From assembly GCA_015680685.1 (NCBI GenBank), contig MNCI01009485.1, forward strand, positions 39,018 to 66,510: a stretch of DNA of 27,493 nucleotides, read 5' to 3'. This document shows positions 1-8,404 of this stretch, piece after piece; the first letter of the stretch is position 1; every line of letters begins with the position of its first letter. The position numbers and the translations under genes were made by a program. The DNA comes from Gnetum montanum (Eukaryota > Streptophyta > Gnetopsida > Gnetales > Gnetaceae). The notes beneath the pieces were generated by a model. That model was not told where the DNA came from. It made no database searches and saw only the letters and a list, made by a program, of their open reading frames with translations.

Positions 1-1040
1 TAAGTCCCAAATTTAATTATAATATTGCTACTGAATATGTAGTAACTCTACTTGATAGCCGAGTTATTGGTGATGGGATTAATTAAGGTCCAGAAATTGC
101 ATGGGAAAAGGCAAAGATTTGCCAATTTCAAGGAGTTTTGGATTCTAATGCGCTATGTGTAGTACAACCAAATTATCAGTTAGCTTTAGCTGATGATTTT
201 ATTACTAGTGCTTTACTAATATGTGTTGAAGTTCATGAAATAGAATTATTACNACTTTTGATAATGAAGTTAAAGCACAAGTATCTTCACAATTTTTTAA
301 TTGATACTAAAGCTACATCTACTATTATGTCGTTGTCTATATGTAAAAAACTTGGTATGATTCCAAAAAAAAAAAATCAAATAAAAAGATCAAACAAGTG
401 GATAAAAGTAGAGTGAAGNTAAATTCAACATTTACTACAAGATCAGGAATTCAAGACCTATGAAAAGCCCAAAATGAGATGGAGTCAATATCCAATCCAG
501 CAATTTGGTCGATCAGCAGTGATCACACTAGAAGCTACTCCAGCAGTTTTGCCTCCTAGAAAACTTTCTGAAAAGGGAAGTTCCTCAAAAGAAGAAGGCA
601 ATAGTTCTCCAAATTTTGATACTAGAGGTACACTTTTTATGTTTCAACATCACATTAATCTCTTTCAAAATACATCTTACAAGCAATATGGCGATCGAAG
701 GTTACTTAGTGGTGGAAGATGGCCACCATTAGCTGCATACAGTACAACTGCTTCTAGACAAGATCCTCCTCAAACTAGAGCTGATTGTAGTTATTTATTA
801 GAACATTCTCTAAATAGTACTACTAACCAGTAAGGTGAAACAAGATAGTTAAATTATTTAGTCCATTGGACATCTTATGTTGCTCAACACTTTCAGAATA
901 TCGAAGATAAAGTAGATGATCTGGAAGATAAGGTTGATAAAGCTAATGATAGTGTTGCTCAATTATCCAAAGAAATGAATGAGCATCTTATAGCATATGA
1001 GGAGATTACAAAGAAAAGGCTGGAACAAAAGCAAAAGCAA
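1..1040 (+). repeat. inverted repeat arm 1 (pairs with 3063-4103)
   Basis: Plus-strand copy of caulimovirid sequence that matches the reverse complement of 3063-4103 with scattered substitutions. Base 1 aligns with 4103, so the repeat probably continues beyond the window. Homology ends near 1040, where minus-strand protease sequence begins. One internal block (254-418), bounded by Ns, does not match the partner arm. Confidence 0.9.
1..1040 (+). pseudogene. inverted fragment of caulimovirid movement protein and coiled coil
   Basis: Encodes the central and C-terminal movement-protein region and the following coiled coil (a DDLEDKVDKAND-type heptad stretch near 915-955) in the plus direction. 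It is a partial second copy of 3063-4103 and has no start. It carries its own stops where the other arm has glutamine codons: TAA at 86-88 and TAA at 831-833. It retains CAG at about 892-894 where the other arm has TAG. Both arms share the TAG after the G-E-T-R residues. The fragment cannot make a working protein; any role would be as RNA. It could be part of a second integrated copy extending upstream of the window. Confidence 0.85.
254..418 (+). other. N-bounded foreign block with retropepsin-like reading
   Basis: Between the Ns at 253 and 419 the sequence stops matching arm 2 (3684-3851), although the replaced length is nearly the same (165 versus 168 bases). One frame reads like a Ty3-type protease core: F-L-I-D-T-K-A followed by M-S-L-S-I-C-K-K-L-G-M, where a D-[ST]-G triad is expected. 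It may be a contig fragment placed between collapsed gaps rather than a biological insertion. Confidence 0.5.
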
Positions 1041-1554
1041 AGTATGATAGTGTCCTGATTCCATTCATGGTATCTATCTTAACTGGATTAGGATTTTCTT
1101 TCCAATTTTCAAGCACGTCTTTATGGCAGAAATTTAAAGTAGCACCCGTAGCTATAAAAGCTTGATATTTTCTCCATTTTTGAGCACCATCAATAGCTAT
1201 TTTGATAGGAATTAATAGCACACTTTGTATTGCCAACATATGCTTGATTTGATGTACTAAAGTTGAATCCTTTTTCCTTGGCTTTAACTTAGCCATTTTA
1301 ACTTCTTTTCTAACTGGAAAGTTCTTATCATAAGGAGTAATAAGAAACTTTGGTACCTTTTGGATTATCTTTGGAGGGAGCTCTTCATTAGATGAAGACT
1401 CAAGTTCAGTATCAGCTCTTGGAAGAATTTTTTTGTAGCCATATGTACTAGATACACTTGGTTCTTTATCGGCATTTTCAGTATCCCACTTGTGATCTTC
1501 GTGAGATAGTTCAGAGACATTATCCATTTCATCAATCCATCTTTTCATATCATC
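1041..1554 (-). pseudogene. caulimovirid protease, N-terminal part (dead)
   Basis: Continues the coat-protein frame after an in-frame TAG (1555-1557). An acidic linker is followed by a retropepsin core, Q-A-F-I-A-T-G-A-T-L-N-F, encoded at about 1132-1164. The family motif is D-T-G-A; here codon 1150-1152 is GCT (Ala) instead of an Asp codon, so the catalytic aspartate is gone. The reading stops at 1041, where it joins plus-strand movement-protein sequence. The rest of the protease (flap and C-terminal part) lies about 7 kb away at 8200-8297. In a functional virus this enzyme would cut the polyprotein into capsid and replication proteins. Assignment rests on the motif and its position between zinc knuckle and RT. 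Confidence 0.75.
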
Positions 1555-1557
1555 CTA

Positions 1558-2886
1558 ATCATTTTCTTCAATTGGTTCTAACCTGTCATTAGTGTCTAAA
1601 GAAACATTTTCTAACCATTCATCATCAGATATCGAAAGATCAACAATACCTTGCATCATCTTCATGTTAGCTTCTGCTTCTAATACGGTAGTATAACTTG
1701 ATGGTTCTGATTTGGATGAAGTGGATTCCACATCAACTATAAAACATTCATCAGAAAAATCGTCTAGATCTTCTACTGGTTCTAATTCAGGATTAGATTC
1801 AAAAAATGTTTTTACTTGGGAATTACTTCGAGATCGATTATCTGGACAATCAAAAGCATAATGTCCTTGCTTTTTGCAATTGTAACAACTTACAGACTTT
1901 CTTCTGCCAGAAAATTTTGGTTTTCGAGCAAAGAATTATCTTTTAACTTTCTTTGTTGGTGGTGCCTGGTGTGACCTTGTATTTTTTCAGAACTTTGAAG
2001 CAAATCTTGGGACATATATTCTTGGACGAATATCTTTTCTTCTTTTATTTGGAGCTCTTGGCGGAGGACCGAAGGAATCAATACCATCAAGATTATAACA
2101 AACTTTTGCACTAGGAAGTAGCTTTTGTAAAGAGACATTGTAACAGGCAAACTGTAATTCTTGTCTGACCATATGGACAATATCAGTAAAATATGTTAAA
2201 CCAATATCAATGTCCTTTTCCAGAGCTTTATAAAGCACCATTTGGCCTAGTTTTGCAGGTAGGCTTCCAAGATATAAATAATTTATCATCTGATCCCTAT
2301 GTAAGGCTAGTCTATATACTTCATTTCCATATTCAGCACTAAATTGCTCAAAATATCTTAAATCTGTCAACTTTCTCTGAGTTAATAATAACTTATCCTT
2401 AAATCTTAATTTTGACAAGAGATCAACAGTAAATTCAGTAACTAATGTTACAAATACACCATGCAGACCTGTTTGAATCACCTGTTCTTGTTGTTCTGTA
2501 GTAGCACTTTCCCACCAATGCCTAATTTTACCGGCAGCTCTGGTAAATGCCCCGATGATGATTGTTCTTTTATCGATTTCGAGAATATTCATTGCGACCC
2601 GTAACTGATCTATCCATAACCTTAAATCATGTAGGACTTCTTTTGGAGGTAGATAGTCGATGTCGATAACTGGAATTGATGCATTAGACCATTGTTGAAA
2701 GGCGGTGAAAGCTGGAGGTGGTTGTGTAGGAGGTCTTTGCCATGGTCTTGTGGGCTGTCGCCGTGCCATCATGATTCTTTGAAAATCTGAGGCTTTTGAT
2801 TCTTTGTCACGCTCTTCTTTTGGTTTTTCTTCAGGAGGTGCTGATGGAGCTGGTGTTTGAGGTTGCTTTCCTTTCTTTTCAGCCAT
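1558..2886 (-). pseudogene. caulimovirid coat protein with CCHC zinc knuckle
   Basis: Open from an ATG at 2886 to a TGA at 1987, then open in the same frame past a TAA at 1936 down to the TAG at 1555. The N-terminus is rich in Lys, Glu and Pro. It is followed by a helical capsid-like region with a W-x(2)-R/K pattern (A-G-K-I-R-H-W-W-E), then a basic stretch (N-K-R-R-K-D) that could act in nuclear import or RNA binding. A perfect C-x2-C-x4-H-x4-C knuckle (C-Y-N-C..G-H-Y..D-C) is encoded at about 1845-1886. An acidic tail follows, as in many caulimovirid coat precursors. The protein would form the virion shell and bind pregenomic RNA. The frame is shared with the movement protein, so the ATG at 2886 may be internal to a polyprotein. 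Confidence 0.8.
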
Positions 2887-3255
2887 GAGCTTTTTTATTT
2901 TGTCTAGGAGAATTTTATCTCAAACATCAACTTGCACTGTTGTTTTTGCCGGTTCTATTCTTGGAACTTCCTTTTCTGGAGCAGGCAGTCATAACTGATT
3001 TTCTAAAGTGAAAATCTCATGAAACTTGATTGTCTGATCCTTTTGCTATTCTTGAAATTGAACTTTCTTTTGCTTTTGTTCCAGCCTTTGCTTTGTAATC
3101 TCCTCATATGCTATAAGATGCTCACTCATTTCTTTGGATAATTGAGAAACACTATCATTAGCTTTATCAACCTTATCTTCCAGATCATCTACTTTATCTT
3201 TGATATTCTAAAAGTGTTGAGCAACATAAGATGTCCAATGGACTAAATAATTTAA
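2887..3255 (-). pseudogene. coiled-coil linker between movement and coat regions
   Basis: In the same frame as the movement protein upstream and coat protein downstream. It encodes a strongly heptad-like, charged segment (K-V-D-D-L-E-D-K-V-D-K-A-N-D, then E-E-I-T-K-Q-R-L-E-Q-K-Q-K). In-frame stops lie at 3208 (TAG), 3046 (TAG), 2989 (TGA) and 2920 (TGA). Caulimovirids often carry a coiled-coil virion-associated protein in this kind of position; that role here is inference. The other arm has CAG at the site of the 3208 stop, which shows at least that stop is a later mutation. Confidence 0.65.
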
Positions 3256-4103
3256 CTATCTTGTTTCACCTTGCTGGTTAGTAGTACTATTTAGAGAATG
3301 TTCTAATAAATAACTACAATCAGCTCTAGTTTGAGGAGGATCTTGTCTAGAAGCAGTTGTACTGTATGCAGCTAATAGTGGCCATCTTCCACCACTAAGT
3401 AACCTTCGATCACCATATTTCTTATAAGATGTATTTTGAAAGAGATTAATGTGATGTTGAAACATAAAAAGTGTACCTCTAGTATCAAAATTTGGAGAAC
3501 GATTGCCTTCTTCTTTTGAGGAACTTCCCTTTTCAGAAAGTTTTCTAGGAGGCAAAACTGCTGGAGTAGCTTCTAGTGTGATCACTGCTGATCGACCAAA
3601 TTGCTGGATTGGATATTGACTCCATCTCATTGTGGGCTTTTCATAGGTCTTGAATTCCTGATCTTGTAGTAAATGTTGAATTTGAGGAAAAGAATTGCAA
3701 TAACCTGGTACATTTATGCTCCTTCCACATTGCAACAGATTTTGACTTCCTTTAGGAAACTGAACTCCCCATTTCAACTTATGATTCATTAAAATAGTGT
3801 TAGAGAGTTGAAAAGTTCCTCGAGCAGCAACGACAGCATAAACTGATCCGGGTAATAATTCTATTCCATGAACTTCAACACATATTAGTAAAGCACTAGT
3901 AATAAAATCATCAGCTAAAGCTAACTGATAATTTGGTTGTACTACACATAGTGCATTAGAATCCAAAACTCCTTGAAATTGGCAAATCTTTGCCTTTTCC
4001 CATGCAATTTCTGGACCTTGATTAATCCCATCACCAATAACTCGGCTATCAAGTAGAGTTACTACATATTCAGCAGCAATATTATAATTTAATTTGGTAC
4101 TTA
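3063..4103 (-). repeat. inverted repeat arm 2 (pairs with 1-1040)
   Basis: Reverse complement of 1-1040 apart from scattered substitutions and the N-bounded block. Covers the coiled coil and most of the movement protein. The two arms differ mainly by C/T and G/A changes, many at CpG or creating stops in one arm only. Spacer between arms: 1041-3062. Confidence 0.9.
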
Positions 4104-4476
4104 CTAAAATATCTAGTTGTCCTAGATGAACATAATTATGTCCTTGTTCCTTCCATTTTTCTACTTCTTCCGGAGTAAAAAGAGGTAAAAATACTGGTCT
4201 TATCCCTTTTTCTTTGATATCTAAGATTGCTTCAGTTTGTTTAATAGATGTGGACAATCTCGCAGAAAATGTATTTGCAAACTTATAAATAGCATCTTTA
4301 GGAATTTCAGGGAATTTTAAATCCTTATGCTCACCAGTAATGAAAGACTTTTTCTTTTTCATAGCTTCTGNACCATCTTTTACTTCCTCTGTCGTGTTAG
4401 ATCGAAACATATTAATTATTAGCATATTATTATCATAAATAGGCTCATTTAAATACTGTAAGAAATCTTCATTCAT
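3256..4476 (-). pseudogene. caulimovirid movement protein (30K-like)
   Basis: Open for 406 codons from an ATG at 4476 to TAG at 3256-3258, with a single N at 4371. The central part has the features of 30K-superfamily movement proteins: Y-V-H-L-G-x-L-D-I-L-V, then a D-S-R-V-I-G-D-G loop, then the G-T-F-Q-L-S-N-T strand region. The family makes tubules through plasmodesmata for cell-to-cell spread. The start overlaps the stop of the upstream ORF (ATGAATGA at 4469-4476), a compact arrangement typical of pararetrovirus translation by reinitiation. The N may hide a gap, so the intact length is uncertain. The terminal TAG is shared with the second arm, so it predates the duplication or is original; downstream sequence stays in frame. 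Confidence 0.75.
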
Positions 4477-5272
4477 CAGAATTTACAAGATTTATAGGAT
4501 CTACATCTATATTATTTTCAGCTTGTACCTCATAACCTTCTGCTTCCTCATAATACATCTGAATTTCATGAAAATTATCTTCAAATTGCTGTTGAGCAAT
4601 CATGTGTACAGGGCATGGCATTAAGGGTTCAGTTGGTTCTGGATAGAGAGTTAGAACAGATTTACAACGAAATAGTGGCTTTTGGGGTTTTGGGATAGTA
4701 TCATCTTTCACCAAAAGACCAAGATTAGGTTGCGAAGCAAAACATGTGCCTGCTGTCCAATAATATTTAGAAAAATATTGAATGCGTTCTGGGATAGGAG
4801 TCCTCAGAACTTGCCAGTAAATAGCAGCAAAGCAATTAGGAACAAAGTACTCTCAATACTTATCTAACAAAATTTCAGCAAGAGCAGCATAGCAGTCAGC
4901 CTTCATGCGATCTCCTCTCCATTCTGGAGCAAACCAGATAGCGTCATCTATTAGATGCCAGTGCGGCCAGTCGGGATCATAGGTGCATCTGTGATTTGAA
5001 CATTGTTGTGAAAGAGATGGTGGCGGAAGATCATCATCAAATATATTATCGTATTGGGTAAATACTGATATATTCGAGCAGGCTCCAATACCATTTGCGG
5101 GTGTGGTCTCTCGAGCAACTGTAAGCATTCGCAGAGCTTGCCTAAGGTTTCGATGGAACCTAGCGGGCGAATCAAAATCTAAGAAAGTGGATTGTTCTGC
5201 GGTGCTGGAACCCTTGGCTGGCCATAGCAAATCCATGTTGTGGCTACGCAACGACTCAACGTCAACAATCAT
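4469..5272 (-). pseudogene. caulimovirid ORF1, unknown function, one stop
   Basis: The first sizeable ORF after the viral leader. An in-frame TGA lies just upstream, which supports the ATG at 5272 as start. It is open to TGA at 4853-4855 and then in the same frame to 4469, giving about 267 codons if the stop is a mutated Trp or Arg codon. The central region is rich in Trp, Pro and acidic residues (D-P-D-W-P-H-W-H-L-I-D-D-A, then E-W-R-G-D-R-M-K-A-D-C-Y). The C-terminus is acidic. I recognise no domain. Its 8-base overlap with the movement-protein start suggests coupled translation. Preservation over 800 bases with a single stop suggests it was under selection as a real viral protein. Confidence 0.6.
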
Positions 5273-5770
5273 GCACTCCCTGGGTGCTTCTCAGGACGGA
5301 ATCTCTACGTGTATGGACACAATCACTTCCCAGCCAAGCCTTTCAGCACTCAGAGGTCACCATTTTTTATCTCTAGTTCACCTAGTGGGTACACCTAACC
5401 AAGAGACAAATTTGGTGAACACCGAGGGACTCACGGAACACAACAAAGATAGCAGATAAGGAGCCTTACAATGGTACAGCGGAATATTTAAGCGGAGCGA
5501 TGGAATAGCGGAGCAAAATGTTCATAAAGCCAGATAACAACAGCGGAAATATAGCAAAGTAGTATTACAACAAGACCAATAATCATTACAATCGATCTGA
5601 GACGATCATCGTCACAGTCACCCATACTGACTGATTTACAGACTTATAAACAAGACCTAAGGAACACAACTGACTCTCAACTTGCTACTTGCAGACGCAT
5701 ACAAGGGAACTTGTGTCTTTCCCATATACTTTGCTTGCAAATTCACTGGGTTACGCTTCTTGCCCATGAC
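5273..5770 (-). promoter_or_regulatory. caulimovirid pregenomic RNA leader
   Basis: About 500 bases lie between the inferred transcription start (some 25-30 bases below the TATA box) and ORF1. Pararetroviral leaders of this size usually hold short upstream ORFs and a structured region. Several short ORFs are present, the clearest at 5488-5625. I do not find the usual initiator-Met tRNA primer site on the minus strand, so the primer site is lost, mutated or of another type. Confidence 0.5.
5488..5625 (-). CDS. 45-codon membrane micro-ORF in viral leader
   Basis: An uninterrupted 45-codon ORF whose ATG has A at -3 and G at +4, a favourable plant start context. The N-terminus is acidic (M-G-D-C-D-D-D-R). 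It is followed by about 23 hydrophobic residues (roughly 12-34: I-V-M-I-I-G-L-V-V-I-L-L then Y-I-S-A-V-V-I-W-L) and a short tail with aromatic and basic residues. This predicts a single-pass membrane peptide. It lies 216 bases upstream of ORF1 on the same transcript. No homologue is known to me. It could be a chance uORF, but an intact hydrophobic helix with a strong start is notable in a block where every long ORF has stops. Confidence 0.4.
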   Translation of the reverse strand: MGDCDDDRLRSIVMIIGLVVILLCYISAVVIWLYEHFAPLFHRSA

Positions 5771-5790
5771 CCTGGGGAATGGGGTGCCTC

Positions 5791-5800
5791 TTATTTTATA
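5791..5800 (-). promoter_or_regulatory. caulimovirid TATA box
   Basis: TATAAAATAA on the minus strand, about 110 bases after the end of the polyprotein extension and about 520 bases before ORF1. This is where a caulimovirid pregenomic promoter is expected. Inferred start site near 5765-5770. Confidence 0.6.
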
Positions 5801-5826
5801 GCTGTGAGGTTTATAACAGGACAAAA

Positions 5827-5889
5827 GGAATATATTCGAACTAATCTGGAGGGAATATATTCGAACTAATCCGGAGGGAATATTCGGCG
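5827..5889 (-). repeat. 25-bp tandem repeats upstream of viral TATA box
   Basis: Two adjacent 25-bp units (5827-5851 and 5852-5876) differ by one base, and a partial third follows (5877-5889, GGAATATTCGGCG). On the minus strand they sit roughly 30-90 bases upstream of the TATA box, in the position of activator-binding repeats. Each full unit contains the palindromic ATATATTCGAA core. Confidence 0.7.
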
Positions 5890-5911
5890 TATAGAATATA
5901 TTCATTTTATC

Positions 5912-6496
5912 TTAATGGATGGCCTTCAGTATTGCCTTGTGGACACCACAAATTTTGCCTCGTGTCTTCACACAATCTGGACATTCCTTGATCAGTTTTG
6001 ATAATTCTGACAGCACTGAAGCTGGTGATGACGTCACTTCCTCTGGCGGGAGAATTGGTTTGGGAACCAATTGCTTGTCTTCATACCATGAGATAGCATC
6101 GAAGAAATTAATCCTCTGAAATGAAAAACAAAGCTTGCTTTCCCAAATATTAGTTTCTAGGAGTAAATTAAAATAATTCCTAGTATTTTCATTGGCAAAT
6201 AGTGGCCGGCGAATAAGCAAAATATTATCCAAAACCTCTTGATCTCGAAGATGATTTAGGAGATTGGGCTCAAGACGACTCCATCTGAGATTATTGACTA
6301 AACAGTCAATTCTTCCAGCCATGTTTATAAAGAAATCCACTGTAGGATAATTCTTAGTTGTACTTAGGGTAGATTCTCTAGGAAAAAACTGAATAATGAG
6401 TCTACACCATTTTACCCGTTCTTCAAGCGTAGCTAGAGGCCATGATTTCCATTCTTCAATATCTTGCAAGGGATTTTGTGAAGAGCTGCTTTCTTC
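5912..6496 (-). pseudogene. C-terminal extension of caulimovirid polyprotein
   Basis: In frame with the RNase H segment after a TAA at 6497-6499, running about 195 codons to a stop at 5912. It has a tryptophan-rich start (E-E-W-K-S-W-P-L then E-R-V-K-W-C-R), a helical middle, and a C-terminal Cys/His cluster (E-C-P-D-C-V-K-T-R-G-K-I-C-G-V-H) that could bind zinc. I do not recognise the domain. By position it could correspond to a transactivator-like or unknown C-terminal region seen in some caulimovirids. It ends directly before the promoter region. Confidence 0.55.
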
Positions 6497-6499
6497 TTA

Positions 6500-6871
6500 A
6501 TTTGATTTCATCATTTTGATTTGAGGTTTTAATTCTCTAGTTAGTGCATCAGGTAGGAAATTTACTGGTCCTAGAATTCTTTCAATAGAGAATTTATACT
6601 GAGCTAATAAGAACTGCCACCAAGCAAACCTTTGTAACTTTGGTGAAGGTGAAATCTTTCGCTTTAATAAGGCAGCTAAATTAGATGAATCAGTCCACAG
6701 AATAAATGGTTCTTCAATTAAATAAATATGAAATTTTTCCAACCCTTTAATAGCAGCTAAAATTTCCTTTTCTGCTGGCCAATAGTTTAATTCATTCTTT
6801 TGAAAAGTACCTGAAGCATATGCACATATTTCTTCCTGATTTGATCTTTTCTGTAATAAGACAGCAGTTCA
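6500..6871 (-). pseudogene. caulimovirid RNase H
   Basis: Continues the RT frame after TGA at 6869-6871 (probably a former TGG). The retroviral-type RNase H carboxylates can be followed: N-T-D-A-S just before the TGA, P-A-E-K-E-I-L-A-A-I, and L-W-T-D-S-S-N-L-A. The C-terminal P-D-A-L-T-R-E motif typical of caulimovirid and Ty3 RNase H is present near 6540. It would degrade the RNA strand during reverse transcription. Its active residues appear intact, so loss of function comes from the stop codons at 6869 and 6497. Confidence 0.85.
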
Positions 6872-8297
6872 TGCATCATAACTTGCATCGGTATTCAGAA
6901 CAAACAAACCTTTTAAAATAGGATTCAATGGTGGTAGATTCTGACATTCTTTCTTTAGCTGTTTTACTTGAGAGGATGCCTTGTGCATCCATTTGAAAGG
7001 TAACTGATTTTTACACCATCTGATTTCTTTTGTCTTTTCACTAAATTTTTCAATATGTTTTGATACATAATTTACACAACCAAGAAATCTTAAGCATTGA
7101 TCCTTATTTTCTAATTCATCGGGAAACTGACTAATTTTTTGTAACACATGTGGTTGCATGTGTATTTTTCCTTCTTTTAGCTGTATGCCTAAAAATTCAA
7201 CTTCACCTTTACCTATCTGGAACTTCTTAGGATCCTTAGATAAACCAATTCCATGAGTTTTGCAGATCTTAGCAAATTGCAGTAAATGCTGAACATGCTC
7301 TGTGATATTTTCCGAGAATATCAAGAAATCATCTATATAATTTGCAATAAATGATTGATATTTACAAAATATTGCATCCATCCTTGCTTGGAACTGAGAC
7401 GGGGCATTTTTGAGTCCGAAGGGCATTACCTTCCATTCAAACAATCCTTGTGGAGTGCTAAAAGTAGTTTTGTGTCTATCTTCCTCTGCAAATTTAACTT
7501 GATGATATCCTGACTTACAATCAAATTTGCTAAACACTGATTTAGCAGCTACCTTTTGAATAAGGAATTCTTTGTTAGGTAGAGGCCATTTGATATCTAT
7601 TGTAATAGCATTTAAAGGAATATAATTGATTACCATTCTGGCTTTTCCTCTTTTGATTTCTGCATGATTTCTGACTATAAAGCTTGAACAACAATAATTA
7701 GACTGAGATGGTTGTATCAAACCCTTTTTCAGAAATTCTTCAATCTGCTTACCAAGTTCTTCTGTATCCATAGGATTTAATAAAATAGACTTGCTCTGTA
7801 CAGGAATATTATGTACCGTAGGAATGTAAGCTACAGGACTATCTTTATCCCAAAATTCTAATGGATGATCACAACAGCATTCTTGTAAAGCATTAAAACA
7901 GGGAACTAAATGTCGTTCTTCAGTTGTAAGGTTGATTTGTGCCTTTTTTAAGTGTTGGATTGTTTTGTATTTGGCACTAGCAATTTCTTCCATTTCCTTT
8001 TGAGAAATAACTGTAGAGATACTAGGATTTGAATTGAACTGTTTAACCTGTTGATGCTTGTTTTTGTGTAAAGCAGCTGGGATTCTTCCAATAATTATTT
8101 TTGGCCTTAGATCTTGTACTGGAGATGAACAAACTATCATTTCTTGTCCAACTGTATAAGGACCAAGACTATCCATGAAATGTGCTCCTAAACCAATGTT
8201 AAAACCACTATCTGAGACTTGCACAAAATTAGTTGTTCCCACATATTCATCATTGAGTGAGATGGGAATATCAAAAGGAAACCAAATCAAATTTACA
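6872..8297 (-). pseudogene. caulimovirid protease C-terminus and reverse transcriptase
   Basis: A long stop-free stretch of about 475 codons. The first 45 codons (about 8160-8297) look like the second half of a retropepsin, with I-G-L-G-A-H-F-M-D. The RT follows with the expected blocks: A-R-M-V-I-N-Y near 7620, F-S-K-F-D-C-K-S-G-Y-H-Q near 7510, the M-P-F-G-L-K-N-A-P-S-Q-F-Q block near 7400, catalytic Y-I-D-D with both Asp codons at 7328-7333, and the F-L-G connection near 7180. The enzyme would copy pregenomic RNA into DNA. No stops or frameshifts break it, so it is the best-preserved gene in the window. It lacks the protease N-terminus, which lies at 1041-1554. Junction with Ty3-type sequence near 8297. 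Confidence 0.9.
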
Positions 8298-8404
8298 TAT
8301 ATAGTGAACCATTAATGATTGAAAATGTTACTTCAAATGGAAAGAAAATAGTTGTTGAAACAAGAGCTTTCGAAAACAAAATTTGCAAACTTCAAGAAAT
8401 TTAT

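Larger units (their letters stand above)
1041..8297 (-). mobile_element. endogenous caulimovirid, permuted near-complete genome unit
   Basis: Minus-strand block with the hallmark Caulimoviridae set: 30K-like movement protein, coat protein with CCHC knuckle, retropepsin, RT with Y-I-D-D, and RNase H, with no integrase and no LTRs. Reading down the minus strand the order is protease C-terminus/RT/RNase H/extension, intergenic promoter, ORF1, movement/coat/protease N-terminus. The protease is therefore split between the two ends (1041 and 8297), as expected if a circular viral DNA was linearised there. The layout, one long MP-to-RNase H polyprotein, resembles petuviruses and florendoviruses, but I cannot assign a genus. 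Ten in-frame stops interrupt the two polyprotein halves and one more interrupts ORF1. Family assignment is confident; the single-unit interpretation is inference. Confidence 0.85.

Noticed and set aside
5103-5459. 118-codon plus-strand ORF across the viral leader
   Set aside because: Antisense to the viral leader and ORF1 start; no domain, and the minus-strand context explains the region.
5400-5460. Initiator-Met tRNA primer site in the viral leader
   Set aside because: I looked for TGGTATCAGAGC-like sequence on the minus strand and found only a TGGTGACC-type partial match near 5363 that does not fit.
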